From Rufibacter hautae (lineage in GTDB: Bacteria; Bacteroidota; Bacteroidia; Cytophagales; Hymenobacteraceae): a DNA stretch of 64,000 bases. Below the pieces are notes generated by a model, which searched no databases, was not told the DNA's origin, and saw only the letters and a program-made list of their open reading frames with translations. Below, one piece after another: positions 52,870 to 63,426 of the stretch. Numbering within the stretch: the stretch's first letter is position 1; the number at the start of each line of letters is the position of its first letter. The DNA is taken from assembly GCF_008271695.1 (NCBI RefSeq), contig NZ_VKKY01000003.1, forward strand, positions 248,001-312,000. Direction: 5' to 3'. Both the position numbers and the translations under genes were made by a program.

Positions 52870-53292
52870 ATGTTACAGCCAAAACGGACCAAATATAGAA
52901 AGATGCAAAAAGGCCGGGTTACCGGTCTTGCGCACAGAGGAAGCACAATCTCCTTTGGTTCTTTCGCCATCAAATCATTAGAAGCCTCTTGGATTACAGC
53001 CCGTCAAATTGAAGCTGCTCGTATCGCTATGACACGTGCCATGAAACGGGAAGGCCAAGTATGGATTCGTATTTTCCCTGACAAACCTATCACCAAGAAG
53101 CCTGCAGAGGTTCGGATGGGTAAGGGCAAAGGATCTCCAGAATACTGGGTAGCTGTGGTTAAACCAGGTACCATCATGTTTGAATCTGATGGAGTGTCGC
53201 TAGAAGTAGCTCAAGAGTCTTTACGACTGGCTGCTCAAAAGCTACCAGTGAGAACTAAATTTGTAGTACGTAGAGATTACGTTGAGAAATAG
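52870..53292 (+). CDS. rplP: 50S ribosomal protein L16
   Basis: 140 aa. [34 protein letters not shown] and [24 protein letters not shown]. Confidence 0.98.
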   Translation: MLQPKRTKYRKMQKGRVTGLAHRGSTISFGSFAIKSLEASWITARQIEAARIAMTRAMKREGQVWIRIFPDKPITKKPAEVRMGKGKGSPEYWVAVVKPGTIMFESDGVSLEVAQESLRLAAQKLPVRTKFVVRRDYVEK

Positions 53293-53294
53293 TC

Positions 53295-53489
53295 ATGAAG
53301 CAATCTGAAATCAAAGCTCTTTCACTCAATGAAGTGAAAGAGCAACTTACAACAGAGAGAAACAACCTGGTGAACTTGCAGTTTGCTCATGCTATCTCTC
53401 CGCTTGAGAATCCATCAAGAATTAAGCTTACAAGAAAAACCATCGCCAGGCTGGAGACGCAACTGCGCTCTCTGGAACTCAATGGCTAA
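53295..53489 (+). CDS. rpmC: 50S ribosomal protein L29
   Basis: 64 aa, two long helices (KALSLNEVKEQLTTERNNLVNLQFAHAISPLENPSRIKLTRKTIARLETQL). Two bp after rplP. Confidence 0.95.
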   Translation: MKQSEIKALSLNEVKEQLTTERNNLVNLQFAHAISPLENPSRIKLTRKTIARLETQLRSLELNG

Positions 53490-53500
53490 GATAAAAAACC

Positions 53501-53758
53501 ATGGAGACGAGAAATCTAAGAAAAGAAAAAACTGGACGCGTGGTAAGTAACAAGATGGATAAGTCCATCACTGTTATTGTAGAAAGCAAAGTGAAACACC
53601 CAATCTATGGGAAATTTGTTTCCAAGTCCAAGAAGTTCATGGCCCATGATGAGAACAACGAGTGCGGTATCGGTGATACAGTACGCATCATGGAAACCAG
53701 ACCATTGAGCAAGAACAAGAATTGGCGCTTAATTGAAATCGTAGAAAGAGCTAAATAA
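53501..53758 (+). CDS. rpsQ: 30S ribosomal protein S17
   Basis: 85 aa, OB fold: [66 protein letters not shown]. Confidence 0.97.
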   Translation: METRNLRKEKTGRVVSNKMDKSITVIVESKVKHPIYGKFVSKSKKFMAHDENNECGIGDTVRIMETRPLSKNKNWRLIEIVERAK

Positions 53759-53759
53759 A

Positions 53760-54128
53760 ATGATACAACAAGAATCGAGACTTACTGTTGCTGATAACAG
53801 CGGAGCAAAAGAGGTTCTAGTCATCCGTGTATTGGGTGGAACTGGAAAAAAATACGCCTCTGTTGGTGATAAAATTGTTGTTACCGTAAAATCTGCTCTT
53901 TCCTCAGGAAACGTAAAAAAAGGAACTGTTCACAAAGCTGTGATTGTTCGCACCAAGAAAGAAGTTCGTCGTAAAGACGGTTCTTATATTCGTTTTGATG
54001 ATAACGCTGCGGTGTTATTGAACAACAACGATGAGCCACGTGGTACACGTATTTTTGGGCCAGTTGCCCGTGAGTTACGTGAAAGACAGTTTATGAAAAT
54101 TGTTTCTTTGGCTCCTGAAGTAATCTAA
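53760..54128 (+). CDS. rplN: 50S ribosomal protein L14
   Basis: 122 aa. [27 protein letters not shown] and [33 protein letters not shown]. Confidence 0.98.
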   Translation: MIQQESRLTVADNSGAKEVLVIRVLGGTGKKYASVGDKIVVTVKSALSSGNVKKGTVHKAVIVRTKKEVRRKDGSYIRFDDNAAVLLNNNDEPRGTRIFGPVARELRERQFMKIVSLAPEVI

Positions 54129-54148
54129 ACACGAGAAGAGAAAACAAG

Positions 54149-54472
54149 ATGTCAAAGCATAAACTTCATGTGAAGAAAGGCGACACTGTAAAAGTGATCG
54201 CTGGTGATGATAAAGGCAAAACAGGAACAGTTACTTCTGTGCTTACTGATAAGCAAAAAGTAGTGGTTGAAGGTTTGAACCTGGTATCTAAGCACCAAAA
54301 GCCAAGCGCTAAAAACCCTAACGGTGGTATTGTGAAATTAGAAGCTCCTATTCATGCCAGCAATGTGCAGTTAGTAGAGCCTGCTACAAATGTTGCCACT
54401 AGAACCGGTAAGAAGCTTAACGATGATGGAAAGCTTCAACGTTATTCCAAAAAATCTGGAAATTTAATCTAA
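54149..54472 (+). CDS. rplX: 50S ribosomal protein L24
   Basis: 107 aa. KOW motif [24 protein letters not shown] near residue 8. One bp before rplE. Confidence 0.97.
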   Translation: MSKHKLHVKKGDTVKVIAGDDKGKTGTVTSVLTDKQKVVVEGLNLVSKHQKPSAKNPNGGIVKLEAPIHASNVQLVEPATNVATRTGKKLNDDGKLQRYSKKSGNLI

Positions 54473-54473
54473 C

Positions 54474-55025
54474 ATGGCAGCTAGACTAAAAGATAAGTAT
54501 TCAAAAGAGATTGTGCCTGCATTGAAAGAGAAATTTCAATACAAGAGCATAATGCAAGTGCCTAAGATTACCAAAATCTCTATTAACAGAGGTATTGGTA
54601 ATGCGGTGGCAGATAAGAAACTGGTTGACATTGGAGTTGATGAACTTACCATCATTGCAGGTCAGAAAGCGGTTCAAACCAAAGCTAAAAATTCTATCTC
54701 TAACTTCAAGTTGAGAGAAGGTATGCCAATTGGTGCCCGTGTGACATTGCGTGGTGAGAAAATGTACGAGTTCCTTGACCGTTTGGTAACGATCGCCCTT
54801 CCAAGGGTACGTGACTTCAAAGGTATCAGCGACAAAGGTTTTGACGGCCGCGGAAACTACACCTTAGGGGTTAAAGAGCAAATCATCTTCCCTGAAATCA
54901 GCATTGACAAGATCAAGTCTATTGCTGGTATGGATATTACCTTCGTGACTACCGCTTCTACAGATGAAGAAAGCCTGGAGTTATTGAAAGGATTTGGTTT
55001 ACCGTTCGCATCATTAAAGAAATAA
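54474..55025 (+). CDS. rplE: 50S ribosomal protein L5
   Basis: 183 aa. [48 protein letters not shown] and [23 protein letters not shown]. Confidence 0.98.
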   Translation: MAARLKDKYSKEIVPALKEKFQYKSIMQVPKITKISINRGIGNAVADKKLVDIGVDELTIIAGQKAVQTKAKNSISNFKLREGMPIGARVTLRGEKMYEFLDRLVTIALPRVRDFKGISDKGFDGRGNYTLGVKEQIIFPEISIDKIKSIAGMDITFVTTASTDEESLELLKGFGLPFASLKK

Positions 55026-55029
55026 GGAA

Positions 55030-55299
55030 ATGGCTAAAGAATCAGCGAAAGCAAGAGAGCTCAAGAGACAAAAGCTAGTTGCCAAGTTTGCAGCTAAAAG
55101 AGCTCAGTTAAAAGCTGCTGGCGATTATGAAGCTCTAGATAAGTTGCCTAAAAACGCTTCTCCAGTACGGTTACACAACAGATGTAAATTAACCGGAAGA
55201 CCAAGAGGCTATATGCGTAAGTTTGGCATCTCTCGTGTTACCTTCAGAGAGATGGCTTCTGCCGGCAAGATTCCTGGAGTAACGAAGGCTAGTTGGTAA
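55030..55299 (+). CDS. rpsN: 30S ribosomal protein S14 (zinc-free long form)
   Basis: 89 aa. Lacks the paired CxxC zinc ligands (only one Cys, in [22 protein letters not shown]) and has the longer N-terminus of the C-minus type. Followed by an 86-bp gap with a promoter-like element. Confidence 0.97.
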   Translation: MAKESAKARELKRQKLVAKFAAKRAQLKAAGDYEALDKLPKNASPVRLHNRCKLTGRPRGYMRKFGISRVTFREMASAGKIPGVTKASW

Positions 55300-55338
55300 T
55301 TATTACTCCTATCATTATTATAGTTAGGAAAACATTAG

Positions 55339-55346
55339 TATCTTTG
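55339..55346 (+). promoter_or_regulatory. Internal promoter -7 element before rpsH
   Basis: TATCTTTG (perfect TAnnTTTG) in the only sizeable gap of the spc operon, 40 bp before rpsH. The -33 region is poor. Confidence 0.5.
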
Positions 55347-55385
55347 CGGCTCCTTAAAAAGAGCGGAATCTAAAATTATAGTCTA

Positions 55386-55784
55386 ATGCATTCAGATCCG
55401 ATAGCAGATTATTTAACTAGACTACGGAATGCCATCAAGGCAAATCACCGTGTAGTTGAAATTCCGGCTAGCAAAATAAAAAAGGAATTAACCAAGGTTC
55501 TTTACGAGAAAGGTTATATTCAGAGTTACAAGTTCGATGATAGTTCAGTTCAAGGTTCAATCAAGATTGCCTTGAAGTATGATCCAGCTACCAAGCAGTC
55601 TGCTATCGTGAAACTTGAGAGAGTCAGTAAGCCGGGACTCCGTAAGTATGTGCATCTAGATGAGATGCCACGTGTGTTGAACGGGTATGGCGTTGCCATC
55701 CTTTCAACCTCAAAAGGTGTTATCACTGACAAAGAGGCCAAAGGCCTTAATGTAGGTGGTGAAGTATTATGTTACGTGTATTAA
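55386..55784 (+). CDS. rpsH: 30S ribosomal protein S8
   Basis: 132 aa. DPIADYLTRLRNAIKANHRVVEIPASKIKKEL and GYGVAILSTSKGVITDKEAKGLNVGGEVLCYVY. Confidence 0.98.
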   Translation: MHSDPIADYLTRLRNAIKANHRVVEIPASKIKKELTKVLYEKGYIQSYKFDDSSVQGSIKIALKYDPATKQSAIVKLERVSKPGLRKYVHLDEMPRVLNGYGVAILSTSKGVITDKEAKGLNVGGEVLCYVY

Positions 55785-55794
55785 TCAGGAAGAA

Positions 55795-56349
55795 ATGTCG
55801 CGGATAGGAAAACTGCCAATCACACTCCCACAAGGTGTAGAGGTGTTGGTTAACCAGGATAATCTGGTTACAGTGAAAGGGCCTAAAGGAACTCTTTCTT
55901 CACAAGTTGATACGGACATAACTGTTGCTATTGAGGATGGTGTACTTACTGTTACACGTCCAACAGAGCAAAAGAGACACAAAGCACTTCATGGTTTGTA
56001 CCGTTCTATCATCAATAACATGGTTGTTGGTGTGAGCACAGGCTACAAGCTTTCTTTGGAATTGGTAGGGGTAGGTTTCAAAGCCACTACTGTAGGCCAG
56101 AACTTGGAACTTGCTTTAGGTTACTCACATAACATTTACGTTGGTTTGCCTCCTGAGATTTCTGCAGTAGCAGTAACTGAAAAAGGTAAAGCTCCTGTGA
56201 TCACCTTAGAAGGAATTGATAAGCAGTTGATTGGTCAGGTAGCTGCCAAAATCCGCTCGTTACGTAAAGTTGAGCCTTACAAAGGCAAAGGTATTCGTTT
56301 CGTGGGTGAGGTTGTTAGAAGAAAAGCTGGTAAAACTGCTTCTAAATAA
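55795..56349 (+). CDS. rplF: 50S ribosomal protein L6
   Basis: 184 aa from the ATG at 55795 ([19 protein letters not shown]); an upstream in-frame ATG at 55756 lies inside rpsH and is rejected. C-terminal [21 protein letters not shown] is diagnostic. Confidence 0.98.
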   Translation: MSRIGKLPITLPQGVEVLVNQDNLVTVKGPKGTLSSQVDTDITVAIEDGVLTVTRPTEQKRHKALHGLYRSIINNMVVGVSTGYKLSLELVGVGFKATTVGQNLELALGYSHNIYVGLPPEISAVAVTEKGKAPVITLEGIDKQLIGQVAAKIRSLRKVEPYKGKGIRFVGEVVRRKAGKTASK

Positions 56350-56357
56350 GAAAGAAA

Positions 56358-56711
56358 ATGGCATTCGATAAAGCAAAAAGAAGACTGAGAATTCGTCGCA
56401 GCATCCGTAACAAGGTGTCTGGAACTGCTCAGCGTCCCCGTCTGTCTGTCTTCAGAAGCAATAAGTTTATTTATGCGCAGCTGATTGATGATGTGAATGG
56501 TGTTACATTAGCAAGTTCTTCATCTTCTGTAAATGAAGGCGCTGCCGCTTCAACCAAGAGTGAATCTTCTTCTGTGGTTGGACGTGACATTGCAGCTAAA
56601 GCTTTGGCGCAAGGTATCACTGAAGTTGTTTTCGACAGAGGTGGTTACCTGTACCATGGTCGTGTTAAATCATTAGCAGAAGGGGCTCGTGAAGCGGGTC
56701 TAAAATTCTAA
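56358..56711 (+). CDS. rplR: 50S ribosomal protein L18
   Basis: 117 aa. [37 protein letters not shown] and [28 protein letters not shown]. Confidence 0.98.
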   Translation: MAFDKAKRRLRIRRSIRNKVSGTAQRPRLSVFRSNKFIYAQLIDDVNGVTLASSSSSVNEGAAASTKSESSSVVGRDIAAKALAQGITEVVFDRGGYLYHGRVKSLAEGAREAGLKF

Positions 56712-56715
56712 GAAC

Positions 56716-57234
56716 ATGTCTAAATTAAATATCAGAAGCATAAAAGCGAGCGAAATCGAGCTGAAAGAGCGCGTAGTAGCTATCAACCGCGTTGCTAAAG
56801 TTGTGAAAGGTGGTAGAAGATTCAGTTTCTCTGCCATCGTAGTAGTAGGTGACGGTAATGGTGTTGTTGGATACGGCTTAGGTAAGGCGAACGAGGTAAC
56901 CGATGCTATTGCAAAGGGTATTGATGATGCCAAGAAAAACTTGGTTCGTGTTCCTTTGTTCAAGCACACTGTACCCCATCCAATGGAAGGCAAATTCTCT
57001 GGTGGTTTCGTATTGATCAAGCCAGCTGCAGCAGGTACCGGTATTATTGCCGGTGGTGCAATGCGTGCCGTATTTGACAGTGCTGGAATCAGAGACGTAT
57101 TAGCTAAGTCAAAAGGTTCTTCTAACCCACATAACGTGGTAAAAGCAACTTTTGATGCGCTTTCTAAAATGCGTGATCCTTTGGTTGTTGCTCAGCAACG
57201 TGGAATCAGTTTACAACGTGTTTTCAACGGGTAA
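56716..57234 (+). CDS. rpsE: 30S ribosomal protein S5
   Basis: 172 aa. [47 protein letters not shown] and [36 protein letters not shown]. Confidence 0.98.
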   Translation: MSKLNIRSIKASEIELKERVVAINRVAKVVKGGRRFSFSAIVVVGDGNGVVGYGLGKANEVTDAIAKGIDDAKKNLVRVPLFKHTVPHPMEGKFSGGFVLIKPAAAGTGIIAGGAMRAVFDSAGIRDVLAKSKGSSNPHNVVKATFDALSKMRDPLVVAQQRGISLQRVFNG

Positions 57235-57236
57235 TT

Positions 57237-57416
57237 ATGGCAAGTGTAGAAATCACCCAGATCCAAAGTATTATTGACCGTCCTGAAAGACAAAAAAGAA
57301 CCATGAAGGCTCTTGGTCTTGGCAAAATCAATAAGACTGTAACGAAAGAGTTAACCCCTCAGATTGCAGGTATGGTTAACAGCATCCAACATTTAGTATC
57401 GGTTAAGGAGGTTTAA
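57237..57416 (+). CDS. rpmD: 50S ribosomal protein L30
   Basis: 59 aa, translated by hand. Begins MASVEITQIQSIIDRPERQK, continues TMKALGLGKINKTVTKEL, ends VNSIQHLVSVKEV. Length and position between rpsE and rplO are standard; two bp after rpsE and two before rplO. Confidence 0.96.
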   Translation: MASVEITQIQSIIDRPERQKRTMKALGLGKINKTVTKELTPQIAGMVNSIQHLVSVKEV

Positions 57417-57418
57417 GA

Positions 57419-57865
57419 ATGAACTTAAGTAATTTAAAGCCTGCTGAAGGTTCTACCAAGAACCGGAAGAGAATTGGTCGCGGTACCGGTTCTGGTAGAG
57501 GTGGTACCTCTACCCGTGGACATAAAGGAGCAAAATCTCGCTCAGGATATTCATCTAAAGCAGGTTTTGAAGGCGGTCAGATGCCTTTAGTACGCCGTGT
57601 GCCTAAATTCGGTTTCAAAAACATCAACCGTGTTGAGTTCACTGCTGTTAACCTTGATGTTCTCCAAAACTTAGCTTCTAAATCTGGATCTACTGTTATT
57701 GACTTCGCTGCCTTCCGTAACAACGGGTTAGCTTCTAAGAATGATAACATCAAAGTTCTTGGAAGAGGCGAAATAACTACTGCTATTGAAGTGCACGCGC
57801 ATGCGTTCTCTCAGAGTGCAGTAGAAGCTATTGAAAAAGCAGGCGGCAAGGTTGTGACTCTGTAA
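57419..57865 (+). CDS. rplO: 50S ribosomal protein L15
   Basis: 148 aa. MNLSNLKPAEGSTKNRKRIGRGTGSGRGGTSTRGHKGAKSRSGYSSKAGFEGGQMPLVRRVPKFGF. Confidence 0.98.
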   Translation: MNLSNLKPAEGSTKNRKRIGRGTGSGRGGTSTRGHKGAKSRSGYSSKAGFEGGQMPLVRRVPKFGFKNINRVEFTAVNLDVLQNLASKSGSTVIDFAAFRNNGLASKNDNIKVLGRGEITTAIEVHAHAFSQSAVEAIEKAGGKVVTL

Positions 57866-57868
57866 TAG

Positions 57869-59194
57869 ATGAAGAAGCTGATTACTACGATTAAGAATAT
57901 TTTTGCGATTGAAGATTTGCGAGTTAGAATCCTAAATACTTTAGGATTCATCGCAATTTTCAGATTAGGCTCCTATGTGGTGTTGCCAGGAATTGATCCA
58001 ACTCAATTGAAAAGCGGCGCCCAAGGAATCTTAGGCTTGTTAGATGCCTTTTTAGGTGGAGCATTTGGTAATGCTTCCATCTTTGCATTGGGTATCATGC
58101 CTTATATTTCTGCTTCCATCGTTTTACAGCTTCTAACCATTGCAGTTCCTTATTTCCAGAAATTGCAAAAAGAAGGGGAATCTGGTCGTAAGAAGATCAA
58201 CCAGTACACCAGGGTGCTTACTATCGTAATCACGTTGGCCCAATCAGTAGGGTTTTTAGCTACTATTAACGCAGAAGCTATTGATCCTTCAGTCGCTGGA
58301 CCTCTTTTTACAATTTCTTCCATGATCATTCTTACCGCTGGAACCATGTTCTGTATGTGGTTAGGTGAGAAAATCACTGACAAAGGCATTGGAAATGGCA
58401 TTTCCATGCTGATCATGATCGGGATTGTGTCTCGTCTACCAGGTGCTCTTGTAGGAGAGGCCTTGGCTCTAGGACTGGGACGTGCCCTTATCTTTATCAT
58501 TGAATTGATTGTTCTATTCTTCGTGGTGATGAGTGTAGTTATGCTTACACAAGCCATCAGAAGAATTCCAGTTCAATATGCCAAGCAAGTAGGAGGTTCA
58601 GCTTCCTTACAAGCAGGTCAAAGACAGTTTATACCATTAAAGGTGAATGCTGCAGGGGTAATGCCTATTATCTTCGCGCAATCTTTAATGTTCTTGCCAG
58701 GTATGATTGCCTCCTTTTGGAGAAATGAAAGCGATATCGCCAATGAAATTGGTAATGTGTTTTCAGATTATACCTCTTGGCAGTATAACCTATCTTTCGC
58801 AGTACTGATCATCGTATTTACATTCTTCTATACAGCCATCAGTGTGAATCCTAATCAGATTTCTGATGACTTGAAGAGAAGCGGTGGCTTTGTGCCAGGG
58901 GTTAAACCAGGCCTTGCTACTTCAGAATACATTGATGAAGTACTAACAAGAATTACCTTGCCAGGTGCCATCTTCCTAGCCCTTATCGCTATTCTGCCTT
59001 CTATTGCTATGTTGTTTGGGATCACAAGAGAATTTGCTGCCTTCTTCGGAGGTACTTCTCTTATCATCTTGGTAGGTGTAGTTTTAGACACCTTGAACCA
59101 AATTGAGAGTTATTTGTTAATGCGTCATTATGATGGCATGATGAAATCTGGTAAACTCAGAGGACGTTCAAAAAATATAGCGGTTGCTTCTTAA
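57869..59194 (+). CDS. secY: Protein translocase subunit SecY
   Basis: 441 aa, ten membrane segments; channel of the Sec translocon, partner of SecE at 33513. FRLGSYVVLPGID, GGAFGNASIFALGIMPYISASIVLQLL and PGLATSEYIDEVLTRITLPGAIFLALIAILP are typical. Confidence 0.98.
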   Translation: MKKLITTIKNIFAIEDLRVRILNTLGFIAIFRLGSYVVLPGIDPTQLKSGAQGILGLLDAFLGGAFGNASIFALGIMPYISASIVLQLLTIAVPYFQKLQKEGESGRKKINQYTRVLTIVITLAQSVGFLATINAEAIDPSVAGPLFTISSMIILTAGTMFCMWLGEKITDKGIGNGISMLIMIGIVSRLPGALVGEALALGLGRALIFIIELIVLFFVVMSVVMLTQAIRRIPVQYAKQVGGSASLQAGQRQFIPLKVNAAGVMPIIFAQSLMFLPGMIASFWRNESDIANEIGNVFSDYTSWQYNLSFAVLIIVFTFFYTAISVNPNQISDDLKRSGGFVPGVKPGLATSEYIDEVLTRITLPGAIFLALIAILPSIAMLFGITREFAAFFGGTSLIILVGVVLDTLNQIESYLLMRHYDGMMKSGKLRGRSKNIAVAS

Positions 59195-59197
59195 GGA

Positions 59198-59968
59198 ATG
59201 ATTGTATATAAGACCGAAGAAGAAATCGAGCTTATTAAACAAAGTGCTAACATCCTCAGCCAAGTGCACGGTGAAGTCGCCAAGCACGTAGCTGAGGGTG
59301 TTACTACCTTAAAATTAGATTCTGTCGCTGAGGAATTTATCAGAGACAATGGAGGTTCTCCTTCCTTTAAGGGGTATAACGGGTTTAAGCACAGCTTGTG
59401 CATCAGCTTAAACTCGGCAGTTGTTCATGGTATACCTAGTAAGTATGCTCTACAATCAGGAGATGTTGTATCTATTGATTGTGGAGTTTTTTTTAAAGGT
59501 TTCCACAGTGACAGTGCTTATACCCACGCTGTAGGGGAAGTAGCTCCGGAAGTGACTGAATTGCTTCGCCGCACCAAAGAGTCTTTGTACAAAGGCATTG
59601 ACTTGGCGGTTGTTGGTTCCCGAATTGGTGATATTGGTTTTGCCATACAGTCTCATGTAGAGCAATATGGTTATGGCGTGGTACGGGAACTAGTTGGCCA
59701 CGGTCTTGGTCGCAGTTTACATGAAGGTCCTGAGGTTCCTAATTACGGGAAAAGAGGTCAAGGCATGAAACTGCAGGAAGGCCTGGTAATAGCCATTGAA
59801 CCCATGGTGAACCTTGGTTCAAGACATGTGGTTCAAGAAAACGATGGCTGGACCATCCGTACCAGAGACAAGAAACCCTCTGCGCATTTTGAACATACTG
59901 TTGTAGTAAGAAAGGGCAAAGCGGAGATTTTAACTACTTTTGATTACATAGATAAAGCACTGAACTAA
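59198..59968 (+). CDS. map: Methionine aminopeptidase type I
   Basis: 256 aa. Removes the initiator Met from nascent proteins. Metal ligands in SIDCGVFFKGFHSDSAYT (two Asp), VGHGLGRSLHEGPEVPNYG (His) and AIEPMV plus NDGWTIRT...HFEHTVVV (Glu). No N-terminal zinc extension. Confidence 0.97.
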   Translation: MIVYKTEEEIELIKQSANILSQVHGEVAKHVAEGVTTLKLDSVAEEFIRDNGGSPSFKGYNGFKHSLCISLNSAVVHGIPSKYALQSGDVVSIDCGVFFKGFHSDSAYTHAVGEVAPEVTELLRRTKESLYKGIDLAVVGSRIGDIGFAIQSHVEQYGYGVVRELVGHGLGRSLHEGPEVPNYGKRGQGMKLQEGLVIAIEPMVNLGSRHVVQENDGWTIRTRDKKPSAHFEHTVVVRKGKAEILTTFDYIDKALN

Positions 59969-59971
59969 TAC

Positions 59972-60190
59972 ATGGCTAAACAGTCTTCCATCGAACAAGA
60001 CGGTACCATCATTGAGGCACTATCCAATGCAATGTTTCGGGTAGAATTAGAAAATGGCCATCAAGTTATTGCTCACATTTCCGGAAAGATGCGGATGCAC
60101 TACATCAAGATTCTTCCCGGCGATAGAGTAAAATTGGAAATGTCTCCTTACGACCTTAGTAAAGGCAGAATAGTTTACAGATACAAATAA
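59972..60190 (+). CDS. infA: Translation initiation factor IF-1
   Basis: 72 aa, OB fold: [72 protein letters not shown]. Confidence 0.98.
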   Translation: MAKQSSIEQDGTIIEALSNAMFRVELENGHQVIAHISGKMRMHYIKILPGDRVKLEMSPYDLSKGRIVYRYK

Positions 60191-60194
60191 ACAG

Positions 60195-60311
60195 ATGAAA
60201 GTTAAAGCGTCAGTTAAGAAGCGCAGTGAAGACTGCAAAGTGATCAGACGTAAAGGCAAGCTTTACGTGATCAACAAGAAGAATCCACGTTATAAACAAA
60301 GACAAGGTTAA
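60195..60311 (+). CDS. rpmJ: 50S ribosomal protein L36 (zinc-free form)
   Basis: 38 aa, translated by hand. Starts [20 protein letters not shown] and ends with [11 protein letters not shown]. Only one of the four usual zinc ligands remains (the Cys in E-D-C-K); the CxxC and later His/Cys are replaced, so it should not bind zinc. Four bp after infA and nine before rpsM. Confidence 0.96.
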   Translation: MKVKASVKKRSEDCKVIRRKGKLYVINKKNPRYKQRQG

Positions 60312-60320
60312 TTTAAAAAC

Positions 60321-60698
60321 ATGGCTAGAATAGCAGGAGTTGATATTCCAGATAACAAAAGAGGCGAAATTGCCTTGACGTACATCTTCGGTATTGGCCG
60401 CAAGTTGTCACAGTCTATTTTGGTGAAGGCTGGGGTGGATCTTGACAAGAAGGTGAAAGATTGGAGCGAGGATGAAGCCGGAGAAATCCGTAGCATCATC
60501 GCTGCTGAGCACAAAGTTGAAGGTGTTCTTCGGTCAGAAGTTCAATTGCACATCAAACGTTTGATGGACATTGGTTCTTACCGTGGTCTTCGTCACAGAA
60601 AAGGTTTACCAGTTAGAGGTCAAAGAACCAAAAACAACACCAGAACCAGAAAAGGTAAACGTAAGACTGTTGCAAACAAGAAGAAGGCATCTAAATAA
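60321..60698 (+). CDS. rpsM: 30S ribosomal protein S13
   Basis: 125 aa. [34 protein letters not shown] and [36 protein letters not shown]. Confidence 0.98.
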   Translation: MARIAGVDIPDNKRGEIALTYIFGIGRKLSQSILVKAGVDLDKKVKDWSEDEAGEIRSIIAAEHKVEGVLRSEVQLHIKRLMDIGSYRGLRHRKGLPVRGQRTKNNTRTRKGKRKTVANKKKASK

Positions 60699-60708
60699 AT
60701 AAACGACA

Positions 60709-61101
60709 ATGGCTCAGAAAAGAAAAGATAAAGCCAAGAAGCGCGTTGTTGTGGTGGAGCCTGTTGGTCAGGTACACATCAAAGCTTCTTTCAACAATAT
60801 TATTATCTCTGTTACCAACATCAACGGTCAGGTGATTTCCTGGGCTTCTGCTGGTAAAATGGGATTCAAAGGGTCTAAGAAAAATACTCCTTATGCTGCC
60901 CAAATGGCTGCTGCCGACTGCGGTAAAGTAGCTTACGAAGCTGGAATGAGAAAGGCTGAAGTTTTTGTAAAAGGCCCAGGAGCAGGACGTGAGTCTGCTA
61001 TCCGGACTATGCAAAACGTAGGTATTGAAGTTACTTCCATCAAAGATGTGACTCCACTTCCTCACAACGGATGTCGCCCTCCAAAGCGCAGAAGAGTTTA
61101 A
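60709..61101 (+). CDS. rpsK: 30S ribosomal protein S11
   Basis: 130 aa. [47 protein letters not shown] and [18 protein letters not shown]. Confidence 0.98.
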   Translation: MAQKRKDKAKKRVVVVEPVGQVHIKASFNNIIISVTNINGQVISWASAGKMGFKGSKKNTPYAAQMAAADCGKVAYEAGMRKAEVFVKGPGAGRESAIRTMQNVGIEVTSIKDVTPLPHNGCRPPKRRRV

Positions 61102-61122
61102 GGATATTATTTAGTATTAGAA

Positions 61123-61728
61123 ATGGCAAGATACACAGGCCCTAAGAGTAAAATCTCTAGAAGATACAACGAACCAATTTTTGGACCAAGCAAAGCTTTA
61201 GCTAAGAAAGCGTATGGTCCAGGCCAGCACGGTCGTGGTCGTAGAAAAAAACAATCTGAGTACGCTATCCAGTTAATGGAGAAGCAGAAAGCCAAATACA
61301 TCTATGGTGTTTTGGAGAAACAGTTTGAGAACTTGTTTGACAAAGCTGCCCGTAAACAAGGTATCACTGGTGAGAACTTACTTGCTTTGTTAGAAGCAAG
61401 ATTAGACAACACGGTGTACCGTTTGGGTATTGCTCCTACAAGACGTGGTGCCAGACAATTGGTGAACCACAACCACATCCAGGTAAACGGACACGTGGTA
61501 AACATCGCTTCTTACACCCTGCGTCCTGGTGATGTGGTAAGTGTTCGCGAGAAATCAAAATCATTAGAAGCGATTACTACCAGCCTGGCTGGCCGTAATG
61601 CTCGTGCCTTCACTTGGTTAGAGTGGGATGGTAGCCAGTTAGCTGGTAAGTTCATCTCCAACCCAGTGCGTGATCAGATCCCTGAGAAAATTCAGGAGCA
61701 GCTGATCGTCGAGCTTTACTCTAAGTAA
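61123..61728 (+). CDS. rpsD: 30S ribosomal protein S4
   Basis: 201 aa. [26 protein letters not shown] lacks the N-terminal zinc Cys cluster (C-minus type). S4 domain: [54 protein letters not shown]. Confidence 0.98.
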   Translation: MARYTGPKSKISRRYNEPIFGPSKALAKKAYGPGQHGRGRRKKQSEYAIQLMEKQKAKYIYGVLEKQFENLFDKAARKQGITGENLLALLEARLDNTVYRLGIAPTRRGARQLVNHNHIQVNGHVVNIASYTLRPGDVVSVREKSKSLEAITTSLAGRNARAFTWLEWDGSQLAGKFISNPVRDQIPEKIQEQLIVELYSK

Positions 61729-61766
61729 TCAGTTCTAATTTAAGTGTCAACCTTAAACCAGCAATC

Positions 61767-62756
61767 ATGTCAATATTAGCCTTTCAAATGCCAGAGAAAG
61801 TCGTTATGGAGAAATCCGACGATTTCAACGGGCAGTTTGAATTTAAGCCGCTAGAAAAGGGCTATGGTGTTACCATTGGGAATGCGCTGAGAAGAATTCT
61901 TCTCTCCTCATTGGAGGGATATGCCATCTCCAGCATCCGGGTTCCTAGTGTGCTCCATGAGTTCTCTACCATTGAAGGTGTGGTTGAAGATGTCTCTGAG
62001 ATTATCCTGAACCTGAAAATGGTTCGGTTCAAGAAAATTGGTGACCTGGTTGATGATAAAATCACCGTTAGCATCAGCAAGCAAGATACCTTCACTGCCG
62101 GTGACATCAATAAATTCTCTGGTTCATTCCAGGTGTTGAATCCTGATCTAGTGATTTGCCACTTGGACCCTGAGTCTTCTTTCGAGATTGAGTTAACTAT
62201 TCAAAAGGGAAGAGGCTACGTGCCAGCAGAAGAGAATAGACCAGCAGATCAGGTTTTCGGCCAGATTGCGATTGACGCTATCTTCACGCCTGTTAAGAAC
62301 GTGAAGTACAGTGTTGAGAACACTCGTGTTGAGCAGAAGACTGACTATGAGCGTCTCTTATTGGAGATCACGACCGATGGTTCAATCCATCCGGAAGATG
62401 CTTTGAAAGGTGCTGCCAATATCCTGATCCAGCATTTCATGCTTTTCTCTGACAACACCATGACTTTTGAGACAGTGAAGCCTGAAGAGGAAGAAGCCGT
62501 TGATGAAGAAATGCTGCACATGAGAAAAGTCCTTAAGACTCCTTTGCACGATATGGACCTTTCAGTTCGGGCGTACAACTGCTTGAAAGCAGCTGACATC
62601 AGAACTTTAGGTGACTTAGTGCAATTGGATCTTTCAGACATGATGAAATTCCGTAACTTTGGGAAGAAGTCTTTGACTGAGTTGGAAAACTTGGTTTCTG
62701 ACAAAGGCCTGACCTTCGGAATGGATATCGCCAAGTACAAATTAGAAGAGGATTAA
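61767..62756 (+). CDS. rpoA: RNA polymerase subunit alpha
   Basis: 329 aa. N-terminal assembly domain ([28 protein letters not shown]) and C-terminal DNA-binding domain ([46 protein letters not shown]). Confidence 0.99.
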   Translation: MSILAFQMPEKVVMEKSDDFNGQFEFKPLEKGYGVTIGNALRRILLSSLEGYAISSIRVPSVLHEFSTIEGVVEDVSEIILNLKMVRFKKIGDLVDDKITVSISKQDTFTAGDINKFSGSFQVLNPDLVICHLDPESSFEIELTIQKGRGYVPAEENRPADQVFGQIAIDAIFTPVKNVKYSVENTRVEQKTDYERLLLEITTDGSIHPEDALKGAANILIQHFMLFSDNTMTFETVKPEEEEAVDEEMLHMRKVLKTPLHDMDLSVRAYNCLKAADIRTLGDLVQLDLSDMMKFRNFGKKSLTELENLVSDKGLTFGMDIAKYKLEED

Positions 62757-62822
62757 TAATCTACGGCATAATTCCCGATCCCGAAAGGTTGATCGACGGT
62801 ATGCACGTGCACAATCAATGTA

Positions 62823-63347
62823 ATGAGACACGGTAAAAAAAACAACCACTTAGGAAGAACAGCTTCTCACAGAGCTGCAATGCTTTCTAACATGGCTTCA
62901 TCTTTAATTCTGCATAAGCGCGTAATCACTACGGTGGCCAAAGCGAAAGCCCTGCGGAAATATGTAGAGCCTCTATTAACTAAATCAAAGAGCGATACCA
63001 CACACTCACGTCGTACTGTATTCTCTTACTTGCAAAACAAAGAGTCTGTTAAAGAACTTTTTGATGGCGTATCAGCCAAAATCGCGAATCGCCCAGGTGG
63101 CTATACCCGCATTTTGAAAACTGGTACTCGTTTGGGTGACAACGCTGAAATGTGTATCATTGAACTTGTTGACTACAACGAGGATATGCTGACCACAACC
63201 GGTACTGCCGCAGCTGCTAAGCCTAAGACAAGACGTCGTTCTTCTGGTAAGAAAACAACTGATGCGCAGGGTTCTACTGATGCACCAGCTGCCACTTCAG
63301 GAGATGCTGCTGCTACTGATTCAGCTGAAACTCCAGCCGCAGAATAA
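62823..63347 (+). CDS. rplQ: 50S ribosomal protein L17 with Ala/Thr-rich tail
   Basis: 174 aa. Core [56 protein letters not shown] ... [30 protein letters not shown] ends near residue 120. About 50 residues of low-complexity acidic/Ala-Thr-rich tail follow. Last gene of the ribosomal block; terminator 20 bp later. Confidence 0.97.
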   Translation: MRHGKKNNHLGRTASHRAAMLSNMASSLILHKRVITTVAKAKALRKYVEPLLTKSKSDTTHSRRTVFSYLQNKESVKELFDGVSAKIANRPGGYTRILKTGTRLGDNAEMCIIELVDYNEDMLTTTGTAAAAKPKTRRRSSGKKTTDAQGSTDAPAATSGDAAATDSAETPAAE

Positions 63348-63367
63348 TAAGTATGCAATAATTATTG

Positions 63368-63401
63368 AAAAGGGATACGAGATTACTCGTATCCCTTTTT
63401 T
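63368..63401 (+). terminator. Terminator of the rplC-rplQ operon
   Basis: 14-bp stem AAAAGGGATACGAG / CTCGTATCCCTTTT with a 4-nt loop and a T-run. Confidence 0.9.
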
Positions 63402-63408
63402 ATTTTTG
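63401..63408 (+). promoter_or_regulatory. Candidate -7 element of carA
   Basis: TATTTTTG (TAnnTTTG), 18 bp before the carA ATG and overlapping the T-tail of the terminator. No good -33 is seen. Confidence 0.45.
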
Positions 63409-63426
63409 CCACATAAGTAAAACAGA

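Noticed and set aside
62757-62822. Possible small structured RNA in the rpoA-rplQ gap
   Set aside because: Only short dyads (TGCACGTGCA and a weak GATC pair) in 66 bp; not enough to support an RNA gene or regulatory element.
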